DNA of 64,000 nucleotides from Maniola hyperantus (GCF_902806685.2 NC_048538.1:3286001-3350000); one strand, 5' to 3'. Shown: positions 10,182-19,447, numbered from the stretch's first letter. The notes: generated by a model not told the origin, from the letters alone. Numbers and translations: made by a program.

Positions 10182-10335
10182 ACTAGCTTATGCCCATGAC
10201 TACACAAGTTTCAAGCCCCTATTTTTTTCCTTACGGGTTGAATTATAAAAAAATCTTCTTTAACGGATGTTTACGTCATAATAGCTATCTGCATGCCAAA
10301 TTTTAGCCCGATCCATCCAATAGTTTGCCACAAAT
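10182..10335 (-). mobile_element. Helitron-like element (family B), degenerate
   Basis: ACTAGCTTATGCCCATGACT at the left end, then a TTTTTTTCCTTACGGGTTGA block and CCCGATCCATCCAATAG. It is diverged: the GTCCGCGTGG hairpin half is lost. Intronic in HECW. Confidence 0.55.
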
Positions 10336-10393
10336 CACATGTTATACCTAAGAGTTGGTTATTCCGATGCTTTCTCCATTTGAGCATGAAAGC

Positions 10394-10449
10394 CAATCAG
10401 TCAATTGTTCTGACACTTAAAATCAACTGTCAGAATAATTGACTGATTG
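10394..10449. repeat. Near-perfect hairpin, 22-bp arms, 12-nt loop
   Basis: CAATCAGTCAATTGTTCTGACA would exceed a short quote, so by position: arm 10394-10415 pairs with 10428-10449 with one mismatch. It lies 27 bases into the intron after donor 10477. Confidence 0.9.
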
Positions 10450-10477
10450 ATTGATTGAAGATAACAAAACTGCTCAC

Positions 10478-10663
10478 CTTTCCATTTCTGTCCAGCTTGG
10501 AATCCCATCCCAAGGGCAGTTCTCTCTCAGTGTCACTAAACATGTTGACAAGAGCTACCAGGTCTCTGTTGTGTTGGTAGCGATCGAAGGACGCAGTGTC
10601 CCGCCGTATCTTGGATATCATGTGCTTCAGGGTCGAGTTACAGTTGTATAAAGATGACGCTTC
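10478..10663 (-). CDS. HECW: HECW exon: helical region and first half of WW2
   Basis: Exon of 186 bp, exactly 62 codons, phase 0 at both ends. The acceptor is TTGCTTGCTTCAG and the donor GGAAAG|GTGAGC. It encodes STLKHMISKIRRD, then FDRYQHNRDLVALVNMF and ELPLGWDSKLDRNGK. These align closely with the recalled vertebrate LKHMILKVRRD, FERYQHNRDLVNFINMF and ELPRGWEIKTDQQGK. This is the core helical block plus the first beta strand of WW domain 2, including its first tryptophan. WW2 is completed by the next exon. It is the best conserved exon in the window and the clearest family marker. Confidence 0.95.
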
Positions 10664-10869
10664 CTGAAGCAAGCAAAAGGGCAAACACTGCTTAAAAATG
10701 AAACGCATATGTAGAAGCACAAATTCTTGCACAAAAAATTAGCATAGGGGAAATATTGGCAATGTTTTCATCCGTTACCTACAGACGTATCTTGAGGTGA
10801 TTCCAAGCCAGCGGGAGGAGGAATGAGCTCACTTCTTACTCTTCTTCATGCTCAAGTAGAGTAAGGCGT

Positions 10870-11090
10870 AAATTTTATCTTACCAAGTTCATCATGTTAT
10901 GCAGAATAGGTAAGTACAAGTGTTTTCTAATAAAATTAGGTACGTGAAATGTTTTACCCCAGTTCACATAATTCGGACCTGTCAGGAATGAGTTCGCCCT
11001 TCTCGCCTCTTTGCCAGAATACGAGTCTCTTCTCGGGTAGGATTAAAAGAGAAGAAACGCACTCGTCTTCTCGTTCACTTCTTTATTTAG
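10870..11090. repeat. Diverged copies of the 3' end of HECW exon 11325-11139
   Basis: At 10880-10915 ATCTTACCAAGTTCAT and ATGCAG match the exon's donor region at 11133-11155, with a 6-base insertion. At 10927-10980 AATAAAATTAGGTACGT and TTTTACCCCAGTTCACAT match 11110-11150 more loosely. On the minus strand both keep a GT at the donor position. Confidence 0.6.
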
Positions 11091-11138
11091 CTACGAACAA
11101 GCACCCTCGAATAAAATTAGGCACGTTAGATATCTTAC

Positions 11139-11325
11139 CAAGTTCATATGCAGTATGGAGTAAAAGTCGGGCCTGGCTAGAAACTCGGCAGCGGGGTGCG
11201 GCGCGGGGGGAGGCTGGCCCTCGAGCGGGCGGGAGGTACTCGCCGCGGGGGGAGGGGACGAGCTTGCCCCTCTCTCCTCTTCTCCTAGCTGCGTACGAGT
11301 CATTGTACGGCGGATTGATTGGTAT
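11139..11325 (-). CDS. HECW: HECW exon: Pro-rich linker and start of helical region
   Basis: Exon of 187 bp (1-nt carry-in, 62 codons, phase 0 out). The acceptor is AAACATTTCAG and the donor AACTTG|GTAAGA. It encodes YQSIRRTMTRTQLGEEERG, a GC-rich Ser/Pro/Ala linker, and then AEFLARPDFYSILHMNL. The last block matches the recalled vertebrate FITNPEFFTVLHANY, the start of the conserved helical region between the two WW domains of HECW. The number of residues from LHMN to LKHM across the next junction equals that in human HECW1. The linker is visibly GC-rich compared with the AT-rich introns. Diverged copies of its 3' end lie in the adjoining intron at about 10870-11090. Confidence 0.93.
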
Positions 11326-11638
11326 CTGAAATGTTTAACGATAAAACCTTTTAGTTCTCAATAGGTCATCGATGAAAACGATAAAATCGAGACTTAAAGT
11401 TTCATGGGTAGTGGTAAAAAATATGGTCATTTTACAAGAACAAAATCTGCGGATGACTTTTGCGATGCGATGATGGATGAGTACTAGACTTTTGTTAAAA
11501 TTAGAAATCTCAGTAGAAAACAATGAATTTTCACAAGGAACTCTAAATCTAGGAACGACTAGTTTACTAAAAAATTTAAATAAAAACTAAACTCCCGATA
11601 TCACGATTTTACTATGAAATTTAAGATTTTAATAATAA

Positions 11639-11850
11639 ACTAGCTTATGCTCGCGACTTCGTCCGCGTGGACTACAAAAATTTCAAACCCTTATTTTACC
11701 CCCTTAGGGGTTGAATTTTCAAAAATCCTTTCTTACCGGATGCCAACGTCATAATAGCTATGCCAAATTTCATCCCGATCCGTCCAGTAGTTTGAGCTGT
11801 GCGTTGATAGATCAGTCAGTCAGTCACTCAGACCTTTTCCTTTTATATAT
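11639..11850 (-). mobile_element. Helitron-like element (family B), nearly complete
   Basis: ACTAGCTTATGCTCGCGACT, TTCGTCCGCGTGGACTAC, then CCCTTAGGGGTTGAATTTTC, CCCGATCCGTCCAGTAG, a CAGTCAGTCA tract and CCTTTTATATAT. It occupies much of the 569-bp intron between exons 12039 and 11325. Confidence 0.75.
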
Positions 11851-11894
11851 TTGGATACAAGGTTGAGAAGTTAAGTAGAACATTTTTTTTTTAC

Positions 11895-12039
11895 CTTCTA
11901 TCTAACTGTCGTCTTTGGACTTCGGGTGCGGGTGTTCGAGGAGAGCTCCCGTTGGCCGCGGGCCGTTGCCACGTCGTCGTCCTGTTGATGTGGTCGATGT
12001 AGAACACGCGCCCGTGACTGTCCATCCGGGCCTCCCAAC
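11895..12039 (-). CDS. HECW: HECW exon: WW domain 1
   Basis: Exon of 145 bp (2-nt carry-in, 47 codons, 2-nt carry-out). The acceptor is TGTCTTTCAG and the donor AGAAG|GTAAAA. After the split glycine it reads WEARMDSHGRVFYIDH and then INRTTTWQRP. This is a full WW domain: both signature tryptophans are present, with the central FYIDH strand and the TTTWQRP third strand. WW domains of this class bind PPxY motifs in substrates. The end QRRQLDR runs into the next exon to give RRYQSIRRT, matching the recalled vertebrate RRYQNIQRT. The intron separating this exon from the large exon is only 308 bp and is mostly a Helitron copy. Confidence 0.95.
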
Positions 12040-12123
12040 CTGAAAGACATACAAATTCTTGTTAATAATGCGTTTGATCATCGGTAAAATAAAATCATTA
12101 AATGATTTTATTGACGACAAGAC

Positions 12124-12324
12124 AAGATGATGCCCGCGACTTCGTCCGCGTGGTTTATCAAAATCCTTTGGAAGCTCTTTGATTTTTCGGGATTAAAAGT
12201 AGCCTATGTCCTTCCCCGGGATGCAAGCTATCTCTGTACCAAATTTCATCAAAATTGGTTAAGTGGATGGGCCGTGAAAAGCTAGCAGACAGACACACTT
12301 TCGCATTTATAATATTAGTATGGA
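12124..12324 (-). mobile_element. Lep1-like Helitron inside a 308-bp HECW intron
   Basis: Plus strand shows GATGCCCGCGACTTCGTCCG, CCTTCCCCGGGATGCAAGCT and GCATTTATAATATTAGTATG. The 5' end lies only 21 bases from the donor of the large exon. A tandem GGAAGTATG repeat separates them. Confidence 0.8.
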
Positions 12325-12347
12325 AGTATGGAAGTATGGATTCTTAC

Positions 12348-14429
12348 CAGGAGGCAAAGGCTCTTCACATTCAATAATCCCGCCAATCATATTGGCAGGA
12401 AAATCTCCCGTCAAAGCCATCTGTCTCGACGCCCGTTCAGGTATCGAAGGTAATCTTATTCCGGCCATATGTCTCAAAGGTGTCGGCGATGCTACAGCGT
12501 TTTCATTGTCATCACAATCATCAACCGTATGGGGTCTCCTCAGTACCACATCATCCGGAGGCCCGGCATGAACTATCGTGAAGTGATTACTAAATTCAAG
12601 ATTCGGAGATCTGATCTCCGAAGTTCTTAACTCATTCGTAAATTCAACCATTTCGAAATTTTCTGCATTTTGAATAGGTGGCGGATGTAAATCTCCTGGT
12701 GGAAGCGGTCTTGGCCTTCTCGCGTGATGTGTGGGCGTCGGTGGACATTGAGGAGCCGTAGACCCAGCCAAAGCTGCAACTCGCGATAGCACCCTGGGAT
12801 GTGGCCTTAATGGACTATCAGGAATATCTTTTGAGGGTAAAGTTTTGTGTGGAGAATGTTTAGGAGTTCCCTCGCAGCCGAGACTTTTCAAAAGATGCCG
12901 AGGTAAACTTGAATGTTTGGGCGTCGAACTGTCGCACGAATATTTACGATTCAATAGTAGTGCTCCCACACTAGGTAATATCTTACTGGTTTCATCTACC
13001 GGTGAGTTTGAATGTGACGAATTACAGGAACTCGGTGCGTCGGGACTACTTGGAGCAGTTTCTCGACTAGGTCCATCGATGTGGGATGAGTTTAAGAAAG
13101 CTGTCATCATTGTCGGTGTAGCCCGTCCCGAGTTTTGCCTCGTCAGAGGTTTATGGCCCTTCATTACCGTAATTTCCTTTTCTTCGACTTGATTCCTGTT
13201 ATCATCTTCAAAATCTTGATGACTGCTTATATCGTTAAGAAAGGTGTGTTGAGCTTTCTCTTCAGATTTTGCATGATTAGGAGTCGAATGAAAAGCATCC
13301 ACAATATTCTTATCTTTTCTAGCAAACGTCGTAGTAATATAATTATCTGGACCTATATCTTTTATAAACATAATATTATTCTTACTCACGCTTTGCGTGC
13401 TATCAGGTACATCACTTTTCTTCTTATCATCAGCTAACCTAGATAATTTAATAGAAACTGTCGATTCACATAAGCTGCCGTCAGTCTCGGGTGTCGCCAA
13501 AGGAGCGACGTTTTGACACCCTCTCAAAAAGCTTGCAGTAGAAGACATGGGTGCTTGAGCACCGGAATAAAACTCCCCAGGCTTAAAATCATTTATATCT
13601 CCTTGTAACGCCGCAGAATTTGCAATATTATTATCCGTAAAAAATTGTTCATCTGTATCTATTAGTTCGAAGGTAAAGGCATCTTCAGGTTTAGACAGCT
13701 TTTTTGGTTTTCGATGTCGTTGTACAATCGGTGGTAAAGCGTGCATTCTCTCTAAAGGTTTATGCGACTGTCGAGGTGGCAACGGAGGTACTGGTGATTT
13801 TTGAGCATCATTTGGCACATTAGCACCTTCGACGTCATAGACGAACTTCATAATTTTGCAAGGATTTTGCGGTGACCATATTTTATAATACTCAGTATCC
13901 GGAGATGTGGGAGATTCAAAACCGATGTTCATGTTTGTCTTCTTCTTTACTCCATTCAATGCTACACAGCTACCGGTATCGACGGGCGGAGGACATTTCT
14001 TTTTAACTCCTGACGATGTCGGTTTACAGTTCGAAGCACTCAGAGATTCACTATTTACAGATTGAGATTCAGAACTATTACTAACTAGAGATTTGCTAGG
14101 ATCACATTTTATTTGTTCGAGATTCTTCTCACTAGACTCTAAAGCGCTAATTGAGCATTTATTAACGTTTTCACTAAGATGCTTGATGTCTTGGCTCGTG
14201 CTAACTAATTCCATTCGCGGAGTATTTTCGGAGTTCATTTCAAAGCTTTCATTGTGATAGGAGAAGGGCGACACTTGGTCTCCGCTTCTCTTTCTTGATA
14301 TGCCCTCTTTGAGCTTCGAGGGAAGCTTTTTGAGGTCAACTTTAAACTTCGGCGGGATCGACGAGGACTCTGCCACGCAATCATCTTCTTCGCCATTGTA
14401 GTAGCGAAAGCAGAGGAGCTGTTCACAGT
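12348..14429 (-). CDS. HECW: HECW large exon: N-domain end, disordered region, start of WW1
   Basis: Single open exon of 2,082 bp, about 694 codons. The acceptor is CTTTTTCAG and the donor CCTCCTG|GTAAGA. It opens with CEQLLCFRYYNGEEDD, the end of the N-terminal domain. Then comes a long Ser/Pro/Asn-rich, probably disordered tract. Visible features are a basic patch (KKLPSKLKEGISRKR, about residues 30-48), an SH3-ligand-like PPLPPRQ near residue 215, an acidic stretch (ELIDTDEQFF) near 255, many S/T-P sites (possible phosphorylation, inferred), and HARRPRPLPPGDLHPPP near 570. It ends in EEPLPPG, the first residues of WW1, and the last G joins GT of the next exon to restore GW. No C2 fold could be recognised where vertebrate HECW has one. 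A GTG-initiated reading inside this exon is an artefact: the frame continues upstream to the acceptor. Confidence 0.93.
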
Positions 14430-14510
14430 CTGAAAAAGTAAAATATGCTGATCAGGTAGAGTTTACATTAAGGAAACAAATGATAAATCTTCGAAGCAAA
14501 GATTAATTAC

Positions 14511-14612
14511 CTTCATAAGGCTGATTGGGCTCATCAAGCAGCCACATTATATGGCCAGAGTCGCATCCGGTCGCCGGCACGAGCCTAGCGATACCGGCGA
14601 GGCTTGCGGTCT
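14511..14612 (-). CDS. HECW: HECW exon: end of N-terminal domain
   Basis: Exon of 102 bp (1-nt carry-in, 33 codons, 1-nt carry-out). The acceptor reads TTTGCAG and the donor GAAG|GTAATT. It encodes a peptide ending GHIMWLLDEPNQPYE. With the start of the next exon (CEQLLCFRYYNG) this lines up with the recalled vertebrate HECW N-terminal segment around GQIIWKID and KICFKYYHG. That region is the conserved HECW N-terminal domain, SKICH-like in the few residues visible here. The first half of the exon (TASLAGIARLVPATGCDS) matches vertebrates poorly, so an alternative acceptor two bases inward is possible. The exon needs an upstream exon ending one base into a codon; the candidate exon at 61217-61448 does so with a G, giving GAG (Glu). 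Confidence 0.8.
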
Positions 14613-15785
14613 CTGCAAAGGGACATTATAAAATGTTATCGTTACGTTATTTATTTCACTAAACTCATCTCGTTAGCACATTCAAGTTCATTTCTTTATA
14701 AAAAAAATGTCATGGAAAAATTAAACTTAATATCCAAAGTGGATTGTAATTAAGGTACCTAATATGTGCAACTTAATTATTTATAAACCCAACCACAATA
14801 AAATAAATCAAGTATAATTTATTTTAATTAACATTTAAAAAACCTTGCCATTTATGCAATACATAAGTGAAACACAAAATGCACATTCGAAAAACCTAAA
14901 GACCCTACTTAATGCCAGCGGCTCCAAATAAGAGAAACAAAAAGCGTACAGGTGCAAAGAACTGTAAGCAGAATAAGAACAAGAAACTAAAATAAAACAG
15001 AGAACAGCGAAACGAGCCACGACGAAGTACGAACCCTTCCGTTTTTTATCTAACAAAAATCGATGCGTAGGATGCGCAGTTCGGCGCTGGCGCGTCACAT
15101 ATTATACGCCAGACATAATCGCCGGATGCGGGAGTCGCCCGCACATTGAAAGCGAAATAATCGAAGCCACCGAATTGCCAGTTAATTGGGGAAACAAGGC
15201 CATAAATAGCGCAAACGCAAATTGATTCTGCGAGACACCGGTGCATCCACCACCCGCACCCAGACATTACCATATTTCGATTGGGATGAGATATGAGCCG
15301 ACAGTTTACATCTTCCTGCCGTTGATTAAGTATTTAACTGGCTCGTAAATATTGACCGTGGTGAAAATGTTTACGTCAAATATTCTACATTATTTTCGAG
15401 CATGTAGCGAGTATGGAGTGATATATTGAAATATGTTAACAAAGTCAGCTGCGGAAATGGAAGGGCGAGACTTTAGTAGGGTAGAACGGATAAATCGCGG
15501 AATTATCTCGGGATCGTTTCCGTTTGGTAATAATCACTTCCAAGTTCCAAAGCTAAATTGGCTTTACGTGATCAATGGAAGCCATTATTTTTTTGTTTGT
15601 TAATTTTACAAGGCCCCATTTGTAGTTAAAACAAATGTTGTATGTGAACTGAAAATTGTTTAATGACAGTCATTTCCAGAGTCATTATGTCGGCTTAAAG
15701 TCTAGTAATCGGATGTGAGTTTCCATGTAAAGATTACAATGAATTATTTAAAGACATGTTAAATTGCAGTTGTTAAAGCATTAGG
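14613..15785. other. No gene established
   Basis: Putative first-intron DNA. A stretch at 15046-15280 is GC-richer and open on the minus strand for 75 codons, but has no recognisable motif or splice pair, so it is not called. Confidence 0.4.
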
Positions 15786-15928
15786 TATAGTCCGCGACAG
15801 GTAAAGATGGCAATCGGGGGGACACCCCGCACACCCGCACGTCATCTGCGCTCCCCGCACCGGGTTTACGCAGGGGCTGTGCGGGTGTGCGGGGGCGCTT
15901 CCTCCCCGATTGCCATTACTTTCTGTAC
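15786..15928. mobile_element. GC-rich fold-back MITE, copy 2
   Basis: TATAGTCCGCGACAGG and GATGGCAATCGGGG at the left, CCCCGATTGCCATTACTTTC at the right. The centre is GCACCGGGTTTACGCAGGGG. Arms fold back over most of the element. Confidence 0.75.
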
Positions 15929-15939
15929 TTTTTTGTGTC

Positions 15940-16235
15940 TGTTACTTTTTTACGGTTCAATCGCGAAAGCGACCTTGAAATGAAATTTGGCACTGAGATT
16001 GCTGGCACCCTGGAGACGGGCCCAAATAAGAACTTATTATCCCGGAAAACCGAAGAGTTCCTGCGGGATTTTTACAAAACCTTAATCCACTTAGACCGAA
16101 GACGAATTCGCTGGCAGCAGCAATTTTTCAATAAAATACAAAATCAAAACACGAGGGGACCACAATAGATATAAAAAATAAGAGAGCTATGTCCAGCAGT
16201 GGGTGTCTTTTGGTTGATAATGATGAAAATGATTA
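15940..16235 (+). repeat. Repeat mosaic including a LINE 3' tail scrap
   Basis: CGAAAGCGACCTTGAAATGA and TTATTATCCCGGAAAACCGA resemble Helitron body sequence. GCTATGTCCAGCAGTGGGTG then TTGATAATGATGAAAATGA resembles a LINE 3' end. The 93-codon frame at 15887-16168 crosses these repeats and is not a gene. Confidence 0.45.
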
Positions 16236-16779
16236 CCCGGATATTGAGAGCATACTCTTTTTGGAAGTCTATTTAAAATTCGAAAAAGAAATGCACGCAA
16301 TCGTTGATGATATAGCCATAAGTGCCCTAATTAATTATCGTGTTAGCTGACAGATCCACAGAACATCGGCCGTCAACAGCATAACGGTGGTGGTGACGAC
16401 ACGCGTGACACAGAGGGCGTCTATTTCCGGTGACGCCACATCCGCAAGCTTCCGCAGGATGTGGGAACAGATACCAGAGCGGCGAGATCAACTGATGAGC
16501 TTCCGCGGGATTTGCGACAGCACGATGGATGTCTGAATTGGGTCACGCATAGATATTGTAATATACCCAATAACTAAACGAACGCGAAAAGTGACTTCTT
16601 TTGTTTAATATTAGTCACCAACAACTACCATACATAAAAGACCATAAAACATTTAAATACACTAACAGTACGGTTGTCAATTAGAGGTGAAAAAAATTAC
16701 TAATAAATTAACATGAAACTTAAGGTTATAGAGCAACAGACAGTACCTACCTTTTTAAAGTTTCTTTCTGTCTGTCGTG

Positions 16780-16999
16780 TTTATCAAGTCCCGTCAAGGG
16801 AATCAAACCGATAAGGTACTTTTCGTTGAACTATAATTATGAAATTTGACAAGTAGCAATGTCTTATAGCACAAGTAAAGGGAAAAATCTACCTATGCTG
16901 AAAACCGTGAATATGTGGTTACTTCACAAACAAAGTGTTATTTCTTGTACGATGGTACCAAAACCTTCATGTGCGAGTCCGAACCGCACATGAAGGTTT
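16780..16999 (-). repeat. Truncated GGTTCCGTAC-family copy ending in a hairpin
   Basis: CTGTCGTGTTTATCAAGTCC, TATAGCACAAGTAAAGGGAA and AAAACCGTGAATATGTGGTT match the body of that repeat. At 16961-16999 the repeat's end is replaced by a perfect 15-bp-arm hairpin with loop AGTCCGAAC. Confidence 0.5.
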
Positions 17000-17149
17000 A
17001 GGTGTATGAATAGCGTTAAGGAAATATAGTAGTAAGTTATAAGTACATAGTATTAAGAGCGCCACCTCGCCAACAAACTGGCCCACCAGTTTGGCAAGAT
17101 AGATATGTAGGAAACTCTGTAAAATTAATATGAATAAATATTTTATTTA

Positions 17150-17480
17150 TTTATTCAGATACAAGTTAGCCCTTGACTGCAATCTCACCTGATGGTAAGT
17201 GATGATGCAGTCTAAGATGATAGCGGGCTATCCTGGAAGGGATGTGGCAGTTTTTATTGAATCCGTACCCCTTTGGTTTCTACACGGCATCGTACCGGAA
17301 CGCTAAATCGCTTGGCGGCACGGCTTTGCCGGTAGGGTGGTAACTAGCCACGAGCCGAAGCCTCCCACCAGACCAGACCAGAAATTTAGAAATTGTAAAA
17401 TTCCAAATCCCTGCCAGGAATCGAACCCGGGACCTCCCACTAATAAGACCACAGCGCTCACGACTGCGCCAGGGAGGTCG
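17150..17480 (-). mobile_element. tRNA-derived SINE (family 2), full length
   Basis: The reverse complement starts GACGACCTCCCTGGCGCAGT and CGTGAGCGCTGTGG with a B box GGTTCGATTCCTGGC. It continues with GGTACGATGCCGTGTAGAAA and ends GCAGTCAAGGGCTAACTTGT followed by TGAATAAATAAATAAA. It has polymerase III boxes and a 3' tandem A-rich tail. Confidence 0.8.
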
Positions 17481-18121
17481 TCAAATAAAAAATAAAAAAA
17501 AATGGTACCTACTTACTTACATACATACTTAGGTACAACCACAGAGTCAGATCAATCTGGGTATGTTGTCGGGTTTCGGGCAACTTTGTAATCTTATCTC
17601 GTAGATCACGCTACGCCGCTGCGCTAGTTCCAGTAATCACTAACACCCAATCAAAATTATACAAGCTTTATATCTATTCATCTAAGGAAATTAAACCTGA
17701 CCTACTCGTTAGCCGCCAAACGCTCCAATTTTAACCAGGAATAAATTTTGGTCAGGAATATTCATATTCATTACAATATTATTCCCAGTGATTTTAACAA
17801 GTTTTGTATCACAGATCACATCATCATTACAATATTCGAATCCAGAATGCACAGCAATTTTTGAGTTAGCTCTAAGAACTAGGAACATTTTAGGTCGAAG
17901 AAATCTATATAATTGGCTGCAATATTAGTTTGAATCGTAACTTAGATCAGAGGATGTGGTGGAGATGCATGGAAAAATGTATGACTAAATTTCATTTCCG
18001 TCTATTTTTTCAGAAGAATGAACCACCACTATACAAAAAAATCAACGACAGATAATAATCAAGAGGAAGCATCTGTTAATCATAGAGCTTCCTCGAAACA
18101 TGGATTTACAATTTATTTTAG

Positions 18122-18218
18122 GTCCACGATTTTTTCAATATGAATTTCGGAGAAGTGTTAATTATTGGTCTAGCTACGTTTGGCATTGCAACGGAAATCA
18201 AAGATTATGTTATGGATA
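18122..18218 (+). CDS. Candidate short exon or micropeptide frame, hydrophobic
   Basis: The plus strand shows AATTTATTTTAG as a possible acceptor, an ATG at 18140, then MNFGEVLIIGLATFGIATEI and KDYVMD, and a strong donor GATA|GTAAGT after 18218. The segment LIIGLATFGIA could be a membrane anchor or a signal sequence. Read without splicing it stops six codons later (32 residues). No family was recognised and no partner exon was found. It lies on the opposite strand within the putative HECW first intron. It may be a real small gene, a first coding exon, or chance. Confidence 0.25.
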
Positions 18219-19198
18219 GTAAGTATAGCTAAATAAATAAATAATATTTTTATTCAATTAAACTTTAACAAGTATTTTTGAATCGTCAGTTGCATCTACA
18301 CTGGTTCGAAATGCCTTTCCTACCGAGAAGAACCAGCAAAAAAACTCAGCGGTTGCTCTTTTCAAAGATTTGACATACAATATTATGCCATGTATAAAAA
18401 AAGTATTTGCAGTCCTGCGCGTTGCTGGAACGAGCTGCAGGTCAAATCCACGCTCTGTTATCATTTAGATAATCAACAATAGTGTAATTACAATTGTAGA
18501 TTATCTCAATGTTACAATTGTGCTTTTTTCAGGAGCATACTTTTAATAGATTTTTAAACTTGTGTAAAGGCAAGTCCAAAATAGTTTGCGGGATTTTGCT
18601 ATTGCTAAGCTATTGGTGATTGTTTTTCACTATATCACTACACCATTTTCTATAGCAGCCTGCTATTACGATCACCATGACAATCGAACAATGTGTCACG
18701 CAACCGCTCATTAGACGGAAGTCCATAGTTAAACTAAACTACGGTCATCTCTCGACCCTCATTCAGCGTTGTTTCTAACGCCTACGACTGTTTAGCCATT
18801 TTTGTCGGGTCTGATATCGTTTTAAGTGGGCCCCTCGCGTTCACACGAGCTCTGAATGACGTCAATCACCTGGTATCCTTAAACGAAGTAAAGTGGGAGC
18901 TGTAAAGAAGGTTGCTTGAAAGGTGGATAAGAGGAAAAACTAACATTACAGCTACCTTTAAACTTTGAGCATTAAAAATCGTGGATTTCACAAGCCAATA
19001 TACATTAAAGTAAATGTTAAAGTTTAAAATTAAAGTTAGGTATGACCCAAATTTAACAAGCCCTGAACTGAGCAGCCCATTTTACTTTACTAACGATCAA
19101 AGTATAATGTAACGTAACGGTACCTTTAACCACCCATTATACAACTGGATCTTAGGTACAATACTAAAGGAAGGATCTTGAGTATCAGCAGGATCTTT
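18219..19198. other. No gene seen
   Basis: AT-rich; nothing recognised beyond short low-complexity runs. Confidence 0.4.
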
Positions 19199-19242
19199 AA
19201 GAACCTAATTCCACGCGGACGAAGTCACTGGAATAAGCTAGT
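19199..19242 (+). mobile_element. Helitron 3' end fragment
   Basis: CCACGCGGACGAAGTCACTG followed by GAATAAGCTAGT, the typical hairpin and CTAGT end. The second Helitron starts directly after it. Confidence 0.65.
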
Positions 19243-19447
19243 CTAAATATATAAAAGGAAAAAGTCACTGACTGATCTATCAACACACAGCTCAAACTAC
19301 TGGACGGATCGGGCTGAAATTTGGCATGCAGATAGCTAATATGACAGAACCTAAAAAAGGATTTTTGAAAATTCAACCCTAAGAGGGTGAAATAGGGGTT
19401 TGAAATTTGTGTAGTCCACGCAGACAAAGTCGCGAGCATAAGCTAGT
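19243..19447 (+). mobile_element. Helitron-like element (family B), nearly complete
   Basis: From CTAAATATATAAAAGGAAAA through GGACGGATCGGGCTGAAATT and GGGTGAAATAGGGGTTTGAA to CCACGCAGACAAAGTCGCG and AAGCTAGT. It abuts the previous Helitron end head to tail. Confidence 0.75.

Larger units (their letters stand above)
7036..14612 (-). other. HECW: HECW-type E3 ubiquitin ligase gene, partial (8 exons)
   Basis: Eight minus-strand exons join in consistent phase (1, 1, 2, 0, 0, 0, 0, then 2 at the last donor) and give about 1,027 codons without a stop. Family assignment rests on recalled human HECW1/HECW2 sequence: WW1 with DSHGRVFYIDH, the block KHMISKIRRD followed by RYQHNRDLV, WW2 containing FFVDH and TTFIDPRLP, and AYNDKVVAFLRQPNI ahead of the HECT domain. 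HECW proteins are cytoplasmic HECT ligases that take ubiquitin from an E2 onto a catalytic cysteine and choose substrates through WW domains that bind PY motifs. The HECT domain with that cysteine is not in the window and should lie left of base 1. The N-terminal start is not certain. The exon chain is deduced by eye without transcripts, but each junction restores a conserved peptide, so the identification is strong. Confidence 0.93.

Noticed and set aside
10451..10651. Plus-strand 66-codon frame
   Set aside because: Antisense shadow of the conserved HECW exon 10663-10478.
11902..12120. 72-codon minus frame over WW1
   Set aside because: It is the wrong frame of the WW1 exon. The correct frame gives WEARMDSHGRVFYIDH.
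12845..13437. Plus-strand frames of 100 and 115 codons
   Set aside because: Antisense to the large HECW exon, with no motifs of their own.
12307..14376. Reading the large frame as a complete 689-residue protein starting at GTG
   Set aside because: The frame is open upstream to a CTTTTTCAG acceptor, and the last 13 codons are intron. Splicing at 12348 restores the WW1 glycine and tryptophan.
15046..15273. 75-codon minus frame as the missing HECW N-terminal exon
   Set aside because: No WDI or DWIG-like HECW N-domain blocks and no convincing splice pair.
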